Shown here in pieces: positions 25,719 to 33,443 of a stretch of 64,000 nt of DNA. Below the pieces are notes generated by a model, which saw only the letters and a program-made list of their open reading frames with translations, did no database searches and had not been told where the DNA came from. The stretch comes from an uncultured Sutterella sp. (GTDB taxonomy: Bacteria; Pseudomonadota; Gammaproteobacteria; Burkholderiales; Burkholderiaceae_F): assembly GCA_900545275.1 (NCBI GenBank), contig UQYG01000013.1:26183-90182 (forward strand). Reading direction: 5' to 3'. The translations under genes were made by a program, and so were the position numbers. How positions within the stretch are numbered: position 1 is the stretch's first letter; every line of letters begins with the position of its first letter.

Positions 25719-26689
25719 GTGCGAGGAAAGTAGAAGATCTGATCGTCAGGTTGCGTCGGGGAGAGGGGGACCGCTTCATGGGAGTCGAAGGCTACGATCT
25801 CCCCATGATGAGTCTATGCGGTTTGAGGCAGGGACTGCCGTCGCTGCTGATCATCGTGCGCGATGATGTTGTAATTCCGGACTTCACTTCGTCCGAAGCC
25901 GTAAATGTTTCGGTGGAAGATCACGGAGAAGGCGGAGCGTACTTGTTCCTGACCGTGACGGACGTGGAGTACGAAGATCTTTTTGGAAAATTCTGCGCCG
26001 ATCTTCTGTCCGTCATGGACGGGGTGACTTCTACCGCCGCGGCTCTGTCGAGGTTGGCCAGGCGCTATGCCGCCTGGCGGTCGTTCTGGCGAAACAAGCA
26101 CGGGGCCATGTCCGAAAATCAGGTTCGAGGTCTTGCCGGAGAGTTGTTGTACTTTAGAAGGTGTTTGGACGACGGTATGTCTCCGACCAAACTGACGGCT
26201 GGTTGGCTCGGTCCTGAAGGCGGCGATCAGGACTTCGTCTTCAAGGATTCCTGGGCGGAAATCAAGACCGTTCGTCAGGCCGCATCCGAGGTGGAAATTT
26301 CGTCGCTTGAACAGTTGGTGAATCCGTCTTCCGTCGAGGAGGACGGCGAAGTCGACGGCCGTCTGGTCGTAATCAGACTGCACGGCGCTCCCTCGGGAGA
26401 AAACAGTTTCACTTTGTCCGAGTTATACGAGGACGTTTTGAAGAGACTCGCCGACTATCCGAGAGAAACGGAACGTTTCATGACGTCGGTGGACCTGACC
26501 GGCGCGGACATGCAAAACGGTGATCGGGAAACGAAACTTCGGCTGCAGGTCGTCGAGTGGTCGGTTTATCAGGTCAACAAGGAAGGTTTTCCCAGAATCG
26601 TACGCGACGACAAACTGCCGAGCGCCGTCACGAAGTTGCGGTACAAGCTTTCCATACCGGCGTTGGATCCCTGGAAGATTGAGGACTAA
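25715..26689 (+). CDS. PD-(D/E)XK motif protein (DUF4420-like), nuclease of the Z1/GHKL system
   Basis: 324 residues. A likely restriction-endonuclease fold core lies in residues 140-190: GELLYFRRCLDD (E143), GGDQDFVFKDSWAEIKT with D173 and the E182-I-K184 pair. These match D...ExK metal-binding residues. The N-terminal ~100 residues are a separate domain of unknown role. It overlaps the Z1 gene by four bases and precedes the AIPR gene by six, so it belongs to the same operon and is the most likely nuclease of the ATPase module, independent of the HNH enzyme. Confidence 0.85.
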   Translation: MSARKVEDLIVRLRRGEGDRFMGVEGYDLPMMSLCGLRQGLPSLLIIVRDDVVIPDFTSSEAVNVSVEDHGEGGAYLFLTVTDVEYEDLFGKFCADLLSVMDGVTSTAAALSRLARRYAAWRSFWRNKHGAMSENQVRGLAGELLYFRRCLDDGMSPTKLTAGWLGPEGGDQDFVFKDSWAEIKTVRQAASEVEISSLEQLVNPSSVEEDGEVDGRLVVIRLHGAPSGENSFTLSELYEDVLKRLADYPRETERFMTSVDLTGADMQNGDRETKLRLQVVEWSVYQVNKEGFPRIVRDDKLPSAVTKLRYKLSIPALDPWKIED

Positions 26690-26695
26690 GAGAAC

Positions 26696-28774
26696 ATGCA
26701 GAACCAGATGAAGGGACTAGAGAACTTCCGGGAAAAAATTAAGTCGGACGTCGGCATCAACCGCTCCATACAGGGGGAGGGGGCCCGCAAGGCGTTCGTC
26801 ACGACGATGATCGGCCTCATTCCGGACGAGGAGGCGGACAACGTCGAGCCGGTATATTTGGACGAACGCGTAGGAACCCGCAGGGTTGCCGTCGACGGAT
26901 ACGCATACAACAACTCGGAAAATACGCTTCTGCTCGTCATCGCCGACTGGAACGAATTCGACGAAACGCTGCTTTTGACCAAAACTGATGCGGAAGGCTA
27001 CCTCAAACGGTTGAGGAACTTCTTTCAACTTGCGCGAAAGGGCAAGCTTCAGGATCCCGCAGCCGACATCTTGGAGTGGAGTTCTCCCGAATACGGTCTG
27101 GCGGAAACAATCGAGAAGGAATGCATCGAACGCGTCCGTCTTCTGCTCGTCACGGACCGCCGTCTGTCGGACAAGTTCAAGAAGGTCGGCAGCGAACCGA
27201 TCGAAGGACTCCCGGTCGACGAACAGGTCTGGGGGCTCGAGCGTCTGTACGAACATTTCATGTCGGGCCGCGAACACGAACCCGTCGTATTGGATTTTTC
27301 CGACGCACCGATTTCGTTGACGAGATCGGCGACGGGGGAAGGCTTCAGATCCTTTCTCGGTGTGATGCCGGCCACCAAACTTGCCGCCGTTTATCGGGAG
27401 CATGGCGGCCGCCTCTTGGAAGGAAACGTCCGATCCTTCCTCACGCTGCGTTCGAGCGTCAACAAATCGATCCGGGAGACGATCCTGCGAAGCCCCGAGC
27501 GCTTCTTCATCTACAACAACGGGATTGCATGCACCGCCAAGGATCTGGTCTTCAACGCGAAGGGGCAGCTGGTACAGGCCACCGACTTCCAGATCATCAA
27601 CGGCGGTCAGACGACGGCCTCGCTTGCGCGTGCCGTCCACAGCGACAAGGCGGATCTTTCCGCCATTCAGGTCGCGCTGAAACTGACGGAAATCGACGAC
27701 AGTTTGCCCGAGGCGGAGGCAAGCGAGCTGATCCGGAACATTTCCCGTTGGTCGAACAATCAGAACAAGGTGTCCGGCGCCGACTTTTCCGCCAACCATC
27801 CCTTCCACGTGCAGATGGAGAAGTTCGCGGCTCGACTTGTGGCGCCCCCCGCGCCGGGGCAGCTTCGCGGATCCTACTGGTTCTACGAACGCAGCCGCGG
27901 GAGTTACCTGCAGAAGCAGATGTTCATGACGGACGCGGAACAGAAGGCCTTTGCGGCGCATTCCGACAAGAAGCACGTCATCAAGAAGGAAGCGTTCGCA
28001 CGGGCCAGGCTCCTTTGGGAGCAGCGCCCCGACATCGTTTCGAAGGGGGCCACCGCACTTTTTGCATACTTCATGCAGGAGATCGACGAGGACTGGGAAA
28101 AGTCGAGAGACGCCGGTAAATACGGGGAAGACTATTTCAAGGAAACCGTCGCTCTGATCATCATGTACGACGATCTGCGCGAACTGGTCAGGGCGCAGAA
28201 CTGGTACGACAAGGGGTATCTTGCCAACATCGTCGCCTACGGCATCTCCGTTTTTTCAAAGCTTTTCCGGGAACAGTTCAAGTCTCCGTTCCGGCACGAA
28301 CTCGTCTGGAACGTCCAGTCGCTGCCGAAGGACATGGCGGACGTTCTTTTGCCTGTCTGCCGAAAGGTCAAGGATTGCCTTACGGATCCCTCACGAAAAA
28401 AGGAAAACGTTACCGAGTGGGCGAAGCTGAAGGCGTGTTGGGATAGCGTGCAGGAGAGTTTTGATGGGTATCGCCTGCCTCCGGAGGCGGCGGCCTGGGG
28501 GCGTTCGAAGGAAGAGGTCAAAGAGCGGGCCCGACAAAATCGGATGGACGCCGGGGTGGAAAGCGACGTGGAGTTCATGAAGAAGGCCATGGCTTACGAG
28601 CACTGGAAGGACGCGTTGGACTTCATCAAGGATCACCCGGGCATCGTTACGCCCGGGCAAAGGAATTCCGTTTCAAAGTGTTCGTTCATTCCGCAGGTCG
28701 TCCCGACCACTCGCGAAATCAAGGTCGCCTTCAAGGCGTTGGATGAACTGCGAAGCGAAGGGTTCCGATTCTGA
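26696..28774 (+). CDS. AIPR (abortive infection phage resistance) family protein
   Basis: 692 residues. The characteristic AIPR core is present: FIYNNGIACTAKDL followed by FQIINGGQTTASLARAV, plus IRNISRWSNNQNKVSGADFS. The name comes from abortive-infection loci; the biochemical role is not settled. It is the last gene of the seven-gene plus-strand operon and was probably acquired with the Z1 and PD-(D/E)XK genes. The coding region ends 202 bp before the stop of a convergent methyltransferase gene. Confidence 0.9.
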   Translation: MQNQMKGLENFREKIKSDVGINRSIQGEGARKAFVTTMIGLIPDEEADNVEPVYLDERVGTRRVAVDGYAYNNSENTLLLVIADWNEFDETLLLTKTDAEGYLKRLRNFFQLARKGKLQDPAADILEWSSPEYGLAETIEKECIERVRLLLVTDRRLSDKFKKVGSEPIEGLPVDEQVWGLERLYEHFMSGREHEPVVLDFSDAPISLTRSATGEGFRSFLGVMPATKLAAVYREHGGRLLEGNVRSFLTLRSSVNKSIRETILRSPERFFIYNNGIACTAKDLVFNAKGQLVQATDFQIINGGQTTASLARAVHSDKADLSAIQVALKLTEIDDSLPEAEASELIRNISRWSNNQNKVSGADFSANHPFHVQMEKFAARLVAPPAPGQLRGSYWFYERSRGSYLQKQMFMTDAEQKAFAAHSDKKHVIKKEAFARARLLWEQRPDIVSKGATALFAYFMQEIDEDWEKSRDAGKYGEDYFKETVALIIMYDDLRELVRAQNWYDKGYLANIVAYGISVFSKLFREQFKSPFRHELVWNVQSLPKDMADVLLPVCRKVKDCLTDPSRKKENVTEWAKLKACWDSVQESFDGYRLPPEAAAWGRSKEEVKERARQNRMDAGVESDVEFMKKAMAYEHWKDALDFIKDHPGIVTPGQRNSVSKCSFIPQVVPTTREIKVAFKALDELRSEGFRF

Positions 28775-28975
28775 GGCGGTGCAAAACTGCGTACGCATTT
28801 GACTTCCCCTTCAAGGCTGCCGTCCGGGGAGGTTTCCCCGAACGTTCGCCGTTTTGCGCGGGATTCCGTTCCGACAAACCGTCCCGTCGTCTCGACGTTG
28901 CGCGTTCGGTGCGGCGTGCAGCAATCGTCCGGAAGTTTGTCTGCCGGGGGCTGCTAGCCGAGGAGGCCGCGGGTG

Positions 28976-30085
28976 TCAGCGTTTTGGGGCGAAGCTCCCG
29001 GCGGGGAAAATGCCGACGGAGGGTTCGACACTTTCGTAGCTCTTCCGCTCAAACGTCTTCAGCAGGGCCTCGAGAATGACTCGGGCTCCGTCGCAGGGGA
29101 CAGCCATGCCGATTTGTCTTCGAACGCTTTCCTTCGGACCGAAAAACACGAAGTCGTCCGGAAAGGTCTGCAGACGGGCCCGTTCCCGATTCGTCAGAGC
29201 ACGGTTTTCCGACCAGTGGTAGACGTGCGTGCCTCCCCCGCCGGATCCGGTGACGGTGTAGGCGGGCTTCTTTGAATCAAGGCGCCGATAGATCTGCGAA
29301 AGCCGGGCTCCCTTGACGTTGAGCCGCAGACGTTCGGGGATGCGTCCGGCATCCTGCGCCTGCCAGATGTTTTCGCCTTCTCTGATGAGAGCCAGGCGTT
29401 CCGAAACGACGCGAGACTGTCGGGTCGGTTCCTGGTTGGGAGCCGATTCCGGAATGTCGGCCAACGCTTCCGCGCTGGTCTTCGTGATCCCGGACGGTTT
29501 GGGAACGTTGAAGGTCAAGCCGAGGTCGCCTCTGATGCCGATCAAAATGTAGCGGTGCCGTGTCTGGGGAACGCCGTAGTCCTCGAAACGGTAGAGATGG
29601 GCCGTTATGCGGTAGCCGAAAGGGCCCGCATGGTTCAGCGCTTCGAGGATGACGTCGAAGGCTTTTCCGCTGTTGGCGGAACTTAAACCGGAAACATTTT
29701 CGGCGAAGAAGAAGAGAGGGTTGGCGCGTTTGATGTACTCGACGCCGTACGAATAGAGTCCCCCGAAGCGGCCGTGCAGACCTTTGGATTCGCCGACAAG
29801 CGAAAAGTCGTTGCAGGGGAAGCCGAAGAGGAATCCATCCACTACGGGGAGCCGGCTGATGTCCAATTTTCTGACGTCGGCGCAAATGGACAGGGCGTCG
29901 GGTTCGTCCCGCAGGACGTTGTGCTTGTATGTCTGGCAGGTATCGGGGTCGTAATCCGTGGCCCACACGTGCCGAAAGGAAAAATGCTCGCTTCGGGTCC
30001 GCTTGAGGGCGATTCCTATCCCTCCCGGGCCGGAAAACATTTCGCCGACTGTCAGGGGAATGCCGGGGACGAGCTCGGGGATCAC
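28976..30085 (-). CDS. DNA cytosine-C5 methyltransferase, third copy
   Basis: 369 residues from a GTG at 30085, which has GGAGG seven bases upstream; an ATG-initiated extension to 30277 is not protein-like. Motif I is GEMFSGPGGIGIAL, motif IV GFPCNDFSLVG with catalytic C91 and Asn in place of the usual Gln, motif VI ENVSGL, motif VIII YGVPQTRHRYILIG, and motif X QIGMAVPCDGARVI. The FPCN variant marks a different subfamily from the two upstream copies. It is divergent from vsr (311 bp apart), the usual partner of a C5 methylase. Confidence 0.92.
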   Translation of the reverse strand: MIPELVPGIPLTVGEMFSGPGGIGIALKRTRSEHFSFRHVWATDYDPDTCQTYKHNVLRDEPDALSICADVRKLDISRLPVVDGFLFGFPCNDFSLVGESKGLHGRFGGLYSYGVEYIKRANPLFFFAENVSGLSSANSGKAFDVILEALNHAGPFGYRITAHLYRFEDYGVPQTRHRYILIGIRGDLGLTFNVPKPSGITKTSAEALADIPESAPNQEPTRQSRVVSERLALIREGENIWQAQDAGRIPERLRLNVKGARLSQIYRRLDSKKPAYTVTGSGGGGTHVYHWSENRALTNRERARLQTFPDDFVFFGPKESVRRQIGMAVPCDGARVILEALLKTFERKSYESVEPSVGIFPAGSFAPKR

Positions 30086-30395
30086 TGTTTTTCCTCCATC
30101 TTTTGTTGTTTGTTTCGGGTTTCGATCATCCGCCGGGCGGGTCCCTTTTAGAAAGTGCCTGGGAAAGCAGAGAGGCAACCCGGATCCGGATTGTATGGAC
30201 CCAAGGCACCTTCCTGCATCGCAGGGAATCATACACGAGTTGGAAAATTCATACGGAGAGTTCCCGACGGAAGGCAACCGAATTCGAGCCCGATGCCCGC
30301 AAACTGTTTGTGCTTGTCGGGGAGGTATCTTTCCGACTTTTTCGTGTCCGCCTCATCCCTCCGCTAAAATATCGACTTCAACCGACGGTGATACG
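30086..30395. other. Divergent promoter region between C5 methylase and vsr
   Basis: About 310 bp with no supported gene. It should contain promoters for both the methylase (minus) and vsr (plus). I see no clear palindrome that would mark an operator. Confidence 0.35.
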
Positions 30396-30896
30396 ATGGA
30401 CGTCTTCTCAACCGAAAAACGCAGCGACATCATGTCGAAAATTCACTCGGGAGACACGAAGCCCGAGATGATCGTCCGTCGTCTGCTTTTCGCCATGGGG
30501 TTTCGCTACCGTCTGCACGACAGGAAACTCCCGGGCGTGCCCGACCTGGTTTTGCGTAAATACAAAACCGCGGTGTTCGTACACGGCTGTTTCTGGCATG
30601 CACACGACGGGTGTCCCCGCGCGACCGTTCCCAAGTCGAACGAAACGTTCTGGCGCGACAAGCTCGCAAGGAACAAGGCGAGGGATGAAGCCGTGCGCAG
30701 GGAGCTCCTCGGCGCGGGTTGGCGCGTTCTTACGGTCTGGGAGTGTGCGTGCGGCAAGAAGACGTTGGCTCTGCTTGCCAAAAACGCGGCGGATTTCCTT
30801 CGCGACGCGGACCGAACGTCCTTCGAAATCGACGGACGGCTTCTGCGGGAACAATTTCAACTAAATTCACAAAACAATGCCTCAGAAAAGCATTGA
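30396..30896 (+). CDS. vsr: Very-short-patch mismatch repair endonuclease Vsr
   Basis: 166 residues, slightly longer than typical Vsr (~150). Family motifs are clear: RSDIMSKIHSGDTKPEM, then LPGVPDLVLRKYKTAVFVHG, CFWHAHDGC and WRDKLARNKARDE. Vsr nicks T:G mismatches created by deamination of 5-methylcytosine in a methylase's site, so its presence implies a functional C5 methylase nearby, most likely the divergent one. The ATG at 30396 gives the family N-terminus (MDVFSTEKR); a longer upstream frame is unrelated sequence. No strong ribosome-binding site is visible. Confidence 0.92.
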   Translation: MDVFSTEKRSDIMSKIHSGDTKPEMIVRRLLFAMGFRYRLHDRKLPGVPDLVLRKYKTAVFVHGCFWHAHDGCPRATVPKSNETFWRDKLARNKARDEAVRRELLGAGWRVLTVWECACGKKTLALLAKNAADFLRDADRTSFEIDGRLLREQFQLNSQNNASEKH

Positions 30897-31073
30897 CCCC
30901 TTCGCCGAGATCGCGGCGCGCCTTTGGCGATGGCATCGAGATCGTTTTCGTATCGCAACGGGATTTTCCGGCGCAGACCTATGGGGCGGCCGAAAGGTCG
31001 TCAGAATCTGACTCGGCACATTAAGCCTTTCTTGCTGTGGCCGCTGCGCGAAGTTCCTCCGTTACGAATTCGG

Positions 31074-31646
31074 TCATGCCAGTCCCTGGGTAACGGTCAG
31101 CAGGTCATCCTCTTCAGCCAATTTTTGCAGGATGGCATCGGCTTCCGCTTTTGTCTTCCCGTTCTTCATCAGGAGAGACAACGGCTGTATGGGATAAGAC
31201 GAACCCTGCGGATTTTCCCATTCCGGGCAATTGATCGGATTTTGCAACCGCTCAACAAGCTCCCGGCGGTTCATCCTGCCGTATTCGGAAAATACTTTAT
31301 CGAGGATATTTTGGTCGGCCAAGGACAGTTCATCAAACGTGTCCAAAGGGTCGTCTTGATTGACCCTGACGTCGGTGTTCAGAGCCAAATCGTAACGGCC
31401 GGGATTTTTAATCCAAGAATTCCAGTACGGCTCTTGCCCGCCAATGAAGCAGTCATAGACGGCGGAAAGAACGGGGCCCATGGGCATGGACACCATTTTG
31501 TCGCCCGTCAGCCGTTCGCCATGATCCAACAGGAACTGCTTTTCCGCCAGATACATGAGCTTCATGAGCTTGAGACATGACATTTTGCCTCCTCTCTTCC
31601 AGAGAAGGTAGGCCGCGACCTGCGCGGCTTTTCTGATATCGAACAT
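31074..31646 (-). CDS. Panacea-domain protein (DUF4065/SocA-like), candidate antitoxin
   Basis: 190 residues. The Panacea/SocA signature is at the N-terminus: MFDIRKAAQVAAYLL, then CLKLMKLMYLAEKQFLLDHG, then PMGPVLSAVYDCF. Such proteins serve as antitoxins for many unrelated toxins or as protease adaptors; the nearest candidate partner here is the GIY-YIG gene 197 bp upstream, which is not a usual toxin partner. AGGTGAGA precedes the ATG at 31646. A longer in-frame start overlapping the GIY-YIG stop exists (near 31840) but the extra ~65 residues are not typical of the family. Confidence 0.82.
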   Translation of the reverse strand: MFDIRKAAQVAAYLLWKRGGKMSCLKLMKLMYLAEKQFLLDHGERLTGDKMVSMPMGPVLSAVYDCFIGGQEPYWNSWIKNPGRYDLALNTDVRVNQDDPLDTFDELSLADQNILDKVFSEYGRMNRRELVERLQNPINCPEWENPQGSSYPIQPLSLLMKNGKTKAEADAILQKLAEEDDLLTVTQGLA

Positions 31647-31843
31647 AATCTCACCTGTCGAGAGGAAGCATTCTATCGGCAATGGTAACGAAGGACAACG
31701 ATCGAGGATCCGTTTTTGTGTGGGGCTCAACGTTTTGTACGTGACGCTTGACCGTGATTCAAGCGGAAGGAATGGCACGTCCGTCAAGTCCGCGTACGAT
31801 TCAAAGGCTGGCGCAGACCTCAGATTGGCGGTCGGCCGCGTCA

Positions 31844-32923
31844 TCAAGGCAAATACCCGGTGTCGAGCGCGAAGTTCGCCAACCGGTTGTGTTCGTCCGT
31901 CGTGGGCGACGACCACCGCATCGCTGCGATGGCCGCCAGGGCCGCAGCCCGCGAGAAGGCGGGGTCGAGGAGCAGGTCGGGGAGCACGTCGAGCGGCAGC
32001 GTGACCTTCGAAAAGCCCTTGGCGAGCGCCTGACTCACTTCGCGCTCCGCATCCTCGCGCAACGCGAACGGGCTCGGGTAGATCACCTTCTTGTGTGTGG
32101 GCGAAAAGGGTCGGTCCGTCTGCACGACGTCCCATTCGACCGAGAGCCACGTGTACTCGTTTTCAAACTCCTCTTTCGTCTTCCCGTTCAAAAGAACTTT
32201 GGTCGCCACCGTGACAGAGGCTACGGGAAAGGTCGGCAGTTGCCGAAGAAAGCCCGCCACAAAGAGCGTGTGCACACCGAAGATCAAACGCAAAGCCGGC
32301 TGAAAGGAGGTGAGGTTTTGCCGATAGCCGAGCGTCACGCGATAAAAGACGCCGGCAAGCTCTTCGGCCGGGAGGACGGTGCGGAGGTAGCCGCCCGCGA
32401 TGCGAATGATGTCGACCGCCTTCGGGAGGCGCTTGAATTGCAGCCAGTCCGCACGGTGCGAGTCGCCCGCACCTTGGGCGAGTTGCTTCATCTGCGTCTG
32501 GAAGGGAATCTCCGTCTTGAAGCGCTCGAGAAAGGCGTCCTGTTGGTGCGGGGGCACGACTTCGTCGAAGGTGAGAGGATCGGGCTCGACGGTCTTCGGC
32601 GCGCGGTTCGCGAGTCGAAAGCCCAAGGCTTCCGCCCGGAAGATCATCTCGTCTTCGACTTCGTCGAGGTCTTCCGGAGCGCAGGGCTTGAAGGCGAGAA
32701 AGTCGATCACGTGTCCGTGTGAGCGATGTGCGAGGAAACGGTTCGGAATGTTCTTGCTCTGTCCGATGTAGAGGATGTCGTCCGCACGAAACTGCAGATA
32801 GCAGCCCGACATTTTGTTCGAGAGGGAGCGGTAGGGAGTGAGAATGCTTTGCTTCCCTTCACAGCGGATGATGTGGGTAAATCCGATCCGTTTGGCGGCA
32901 ATTTTGGCTTCTTCGTAATTCAT
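31844..32923 (-). CDS. GIY-YIG nuclease-domain protein
   Basis: 359 residues. The first ~85 residues hold a GIY-YIG-like motif, GCYLQF followed by DILYIGQSKNIPNRFLAH, with the conserved Arg in the last segment. The remaining ~270 residues are unassigned but contain a further compact domain. It is the first of two minus-strand genes (with the Panacea gene). Its last ~20 codons are duplicated at 17047-17115, next to the other end of the defence island. Its function is unclear; a nuclease or DNA-repair role is likely. Confidence 0.75.
   Translation of the reverse strand: MNYEEAKIAAKRIGFTHIIRCEGKQSILTPYRSLSNKMSGCYLQFRADDILYIGQSKNIPNRFLAHRSHGHVIDFLAFKPCAPEDLDEVEDEMIFRAEALGFRLANRAPKTVEPDPLTFDEVVPPHQQDAFLERFKTEIPFQTQMKQLAQGAGDSHRADWLQFKRLPKAVDIIRIAGGYLRTVLPAEELAGVFYRVTLGYRQNLTSFQPALRLIFGVHTLFVAGFLRQLPTFPVASVTVATKVLLNGKTKEEFENEYTWLSVEWDVVQTDRPFSPTHKKVIYPSPFALREDAEREVSQALAKGFSKVTLPLDVLPDLLLDPAFSRAAALAAIAAMRWSSPTTDEHNRLANFALDTGYLP
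31876..31912 (+). repeat. 37-bp direct repeat, right copy, inside the 3' end of the GIY-YIG gene
   Basis: Same orientation as 17079-17115, 35 of 37 bases identical. The repeat lies inside an intact coding region, so the left copy is the secondary, truncated one. Confidence 0.75.
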
Positions 32924-33048
32924 CGTATTTTTGCGTAGTGGAATCTGTCTAACGTATTGGTGTGAATTCTGTTTTTGCTTGCGCTTGGTTTGGATTTCTA
33001 TCTTTGTGTATAATTTAGTCTGTTAATTAAACAACAAAGGATGCCAAA

Positions 33049-33405
33049 ATGAGGGGACAGCTTCTATTGGTCTGGATGCGTGAGGAAAAAGAAGATCACG
33101 TCATTTATTGGCAGGTCGATATCTTCAAATGGGACTGTTTTTGGATCGCATATGTCTTGTATTCTCTCTTTAATGTTGTCAGCGGAGCATGGATCCTTCG
33201 TAAGCTTGGTCTTCTAAAAAAGAAGGCGCTTATTGAGGATTGGATGCGAAAATATCCTAAGCTCTGGGCTTCTCCGTTGATTATCCCTAGGGAGATTGAC
33301 AAACATTTCGACTACGAAAAGATGATGCGTCTTCGATTTAAATGTAGGGATTGGGATAGTTTCCCGGCCTGGATGGGATACGGGATTGGTCCTTTCACAA
33401 TTTGA
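33049..33405 (+). CDS. Small hypothetical membrane protein
   Basis: 118 residues, no family recognised. One likely membrane segment (about residues 32-52, WIAYVLYSLFNVVSGAWIL) is followed by a basic stretch (RKLGLLKKK) and a soluble tail rich in aromatic residues. The AAAGGA before the ATG and the terminator after the stop support expression. It is AT-rich compared with its neighbours and sits between the defence island and the conjugation cluster, so it may be part of the mobile region's cargo. Confidence 0.6.
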   Translation: MRGQLLLVWMREEKEDHVIYWQVDIFKWDCFWIAYVLYSLFNVVSGAWILRKLGLLKKKALIEDWMRKYPKLWASPLIIPREIDKHFDYEKMMRLRFKCRDWDSFPAWMGYGIGPFTI

Positions 33406-33417
33406 GCAAATTTGAGA

Positions 33418-33441
33418 GAGGGAGCGAAAGCTCCCTCTTTT
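33418..33441 (+). terminator. Terminator after the small membrane protein gene
   Basis: GGAGC/GCTCC hairpin with GAAA tetraloop, extended by AGA/TCT pairs around a single bulged C and followed by TTTT. It also separates this gene from the convergent end of traG at 33444. Confidence 0.65.
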
Positions 33442-33443
33442 CG

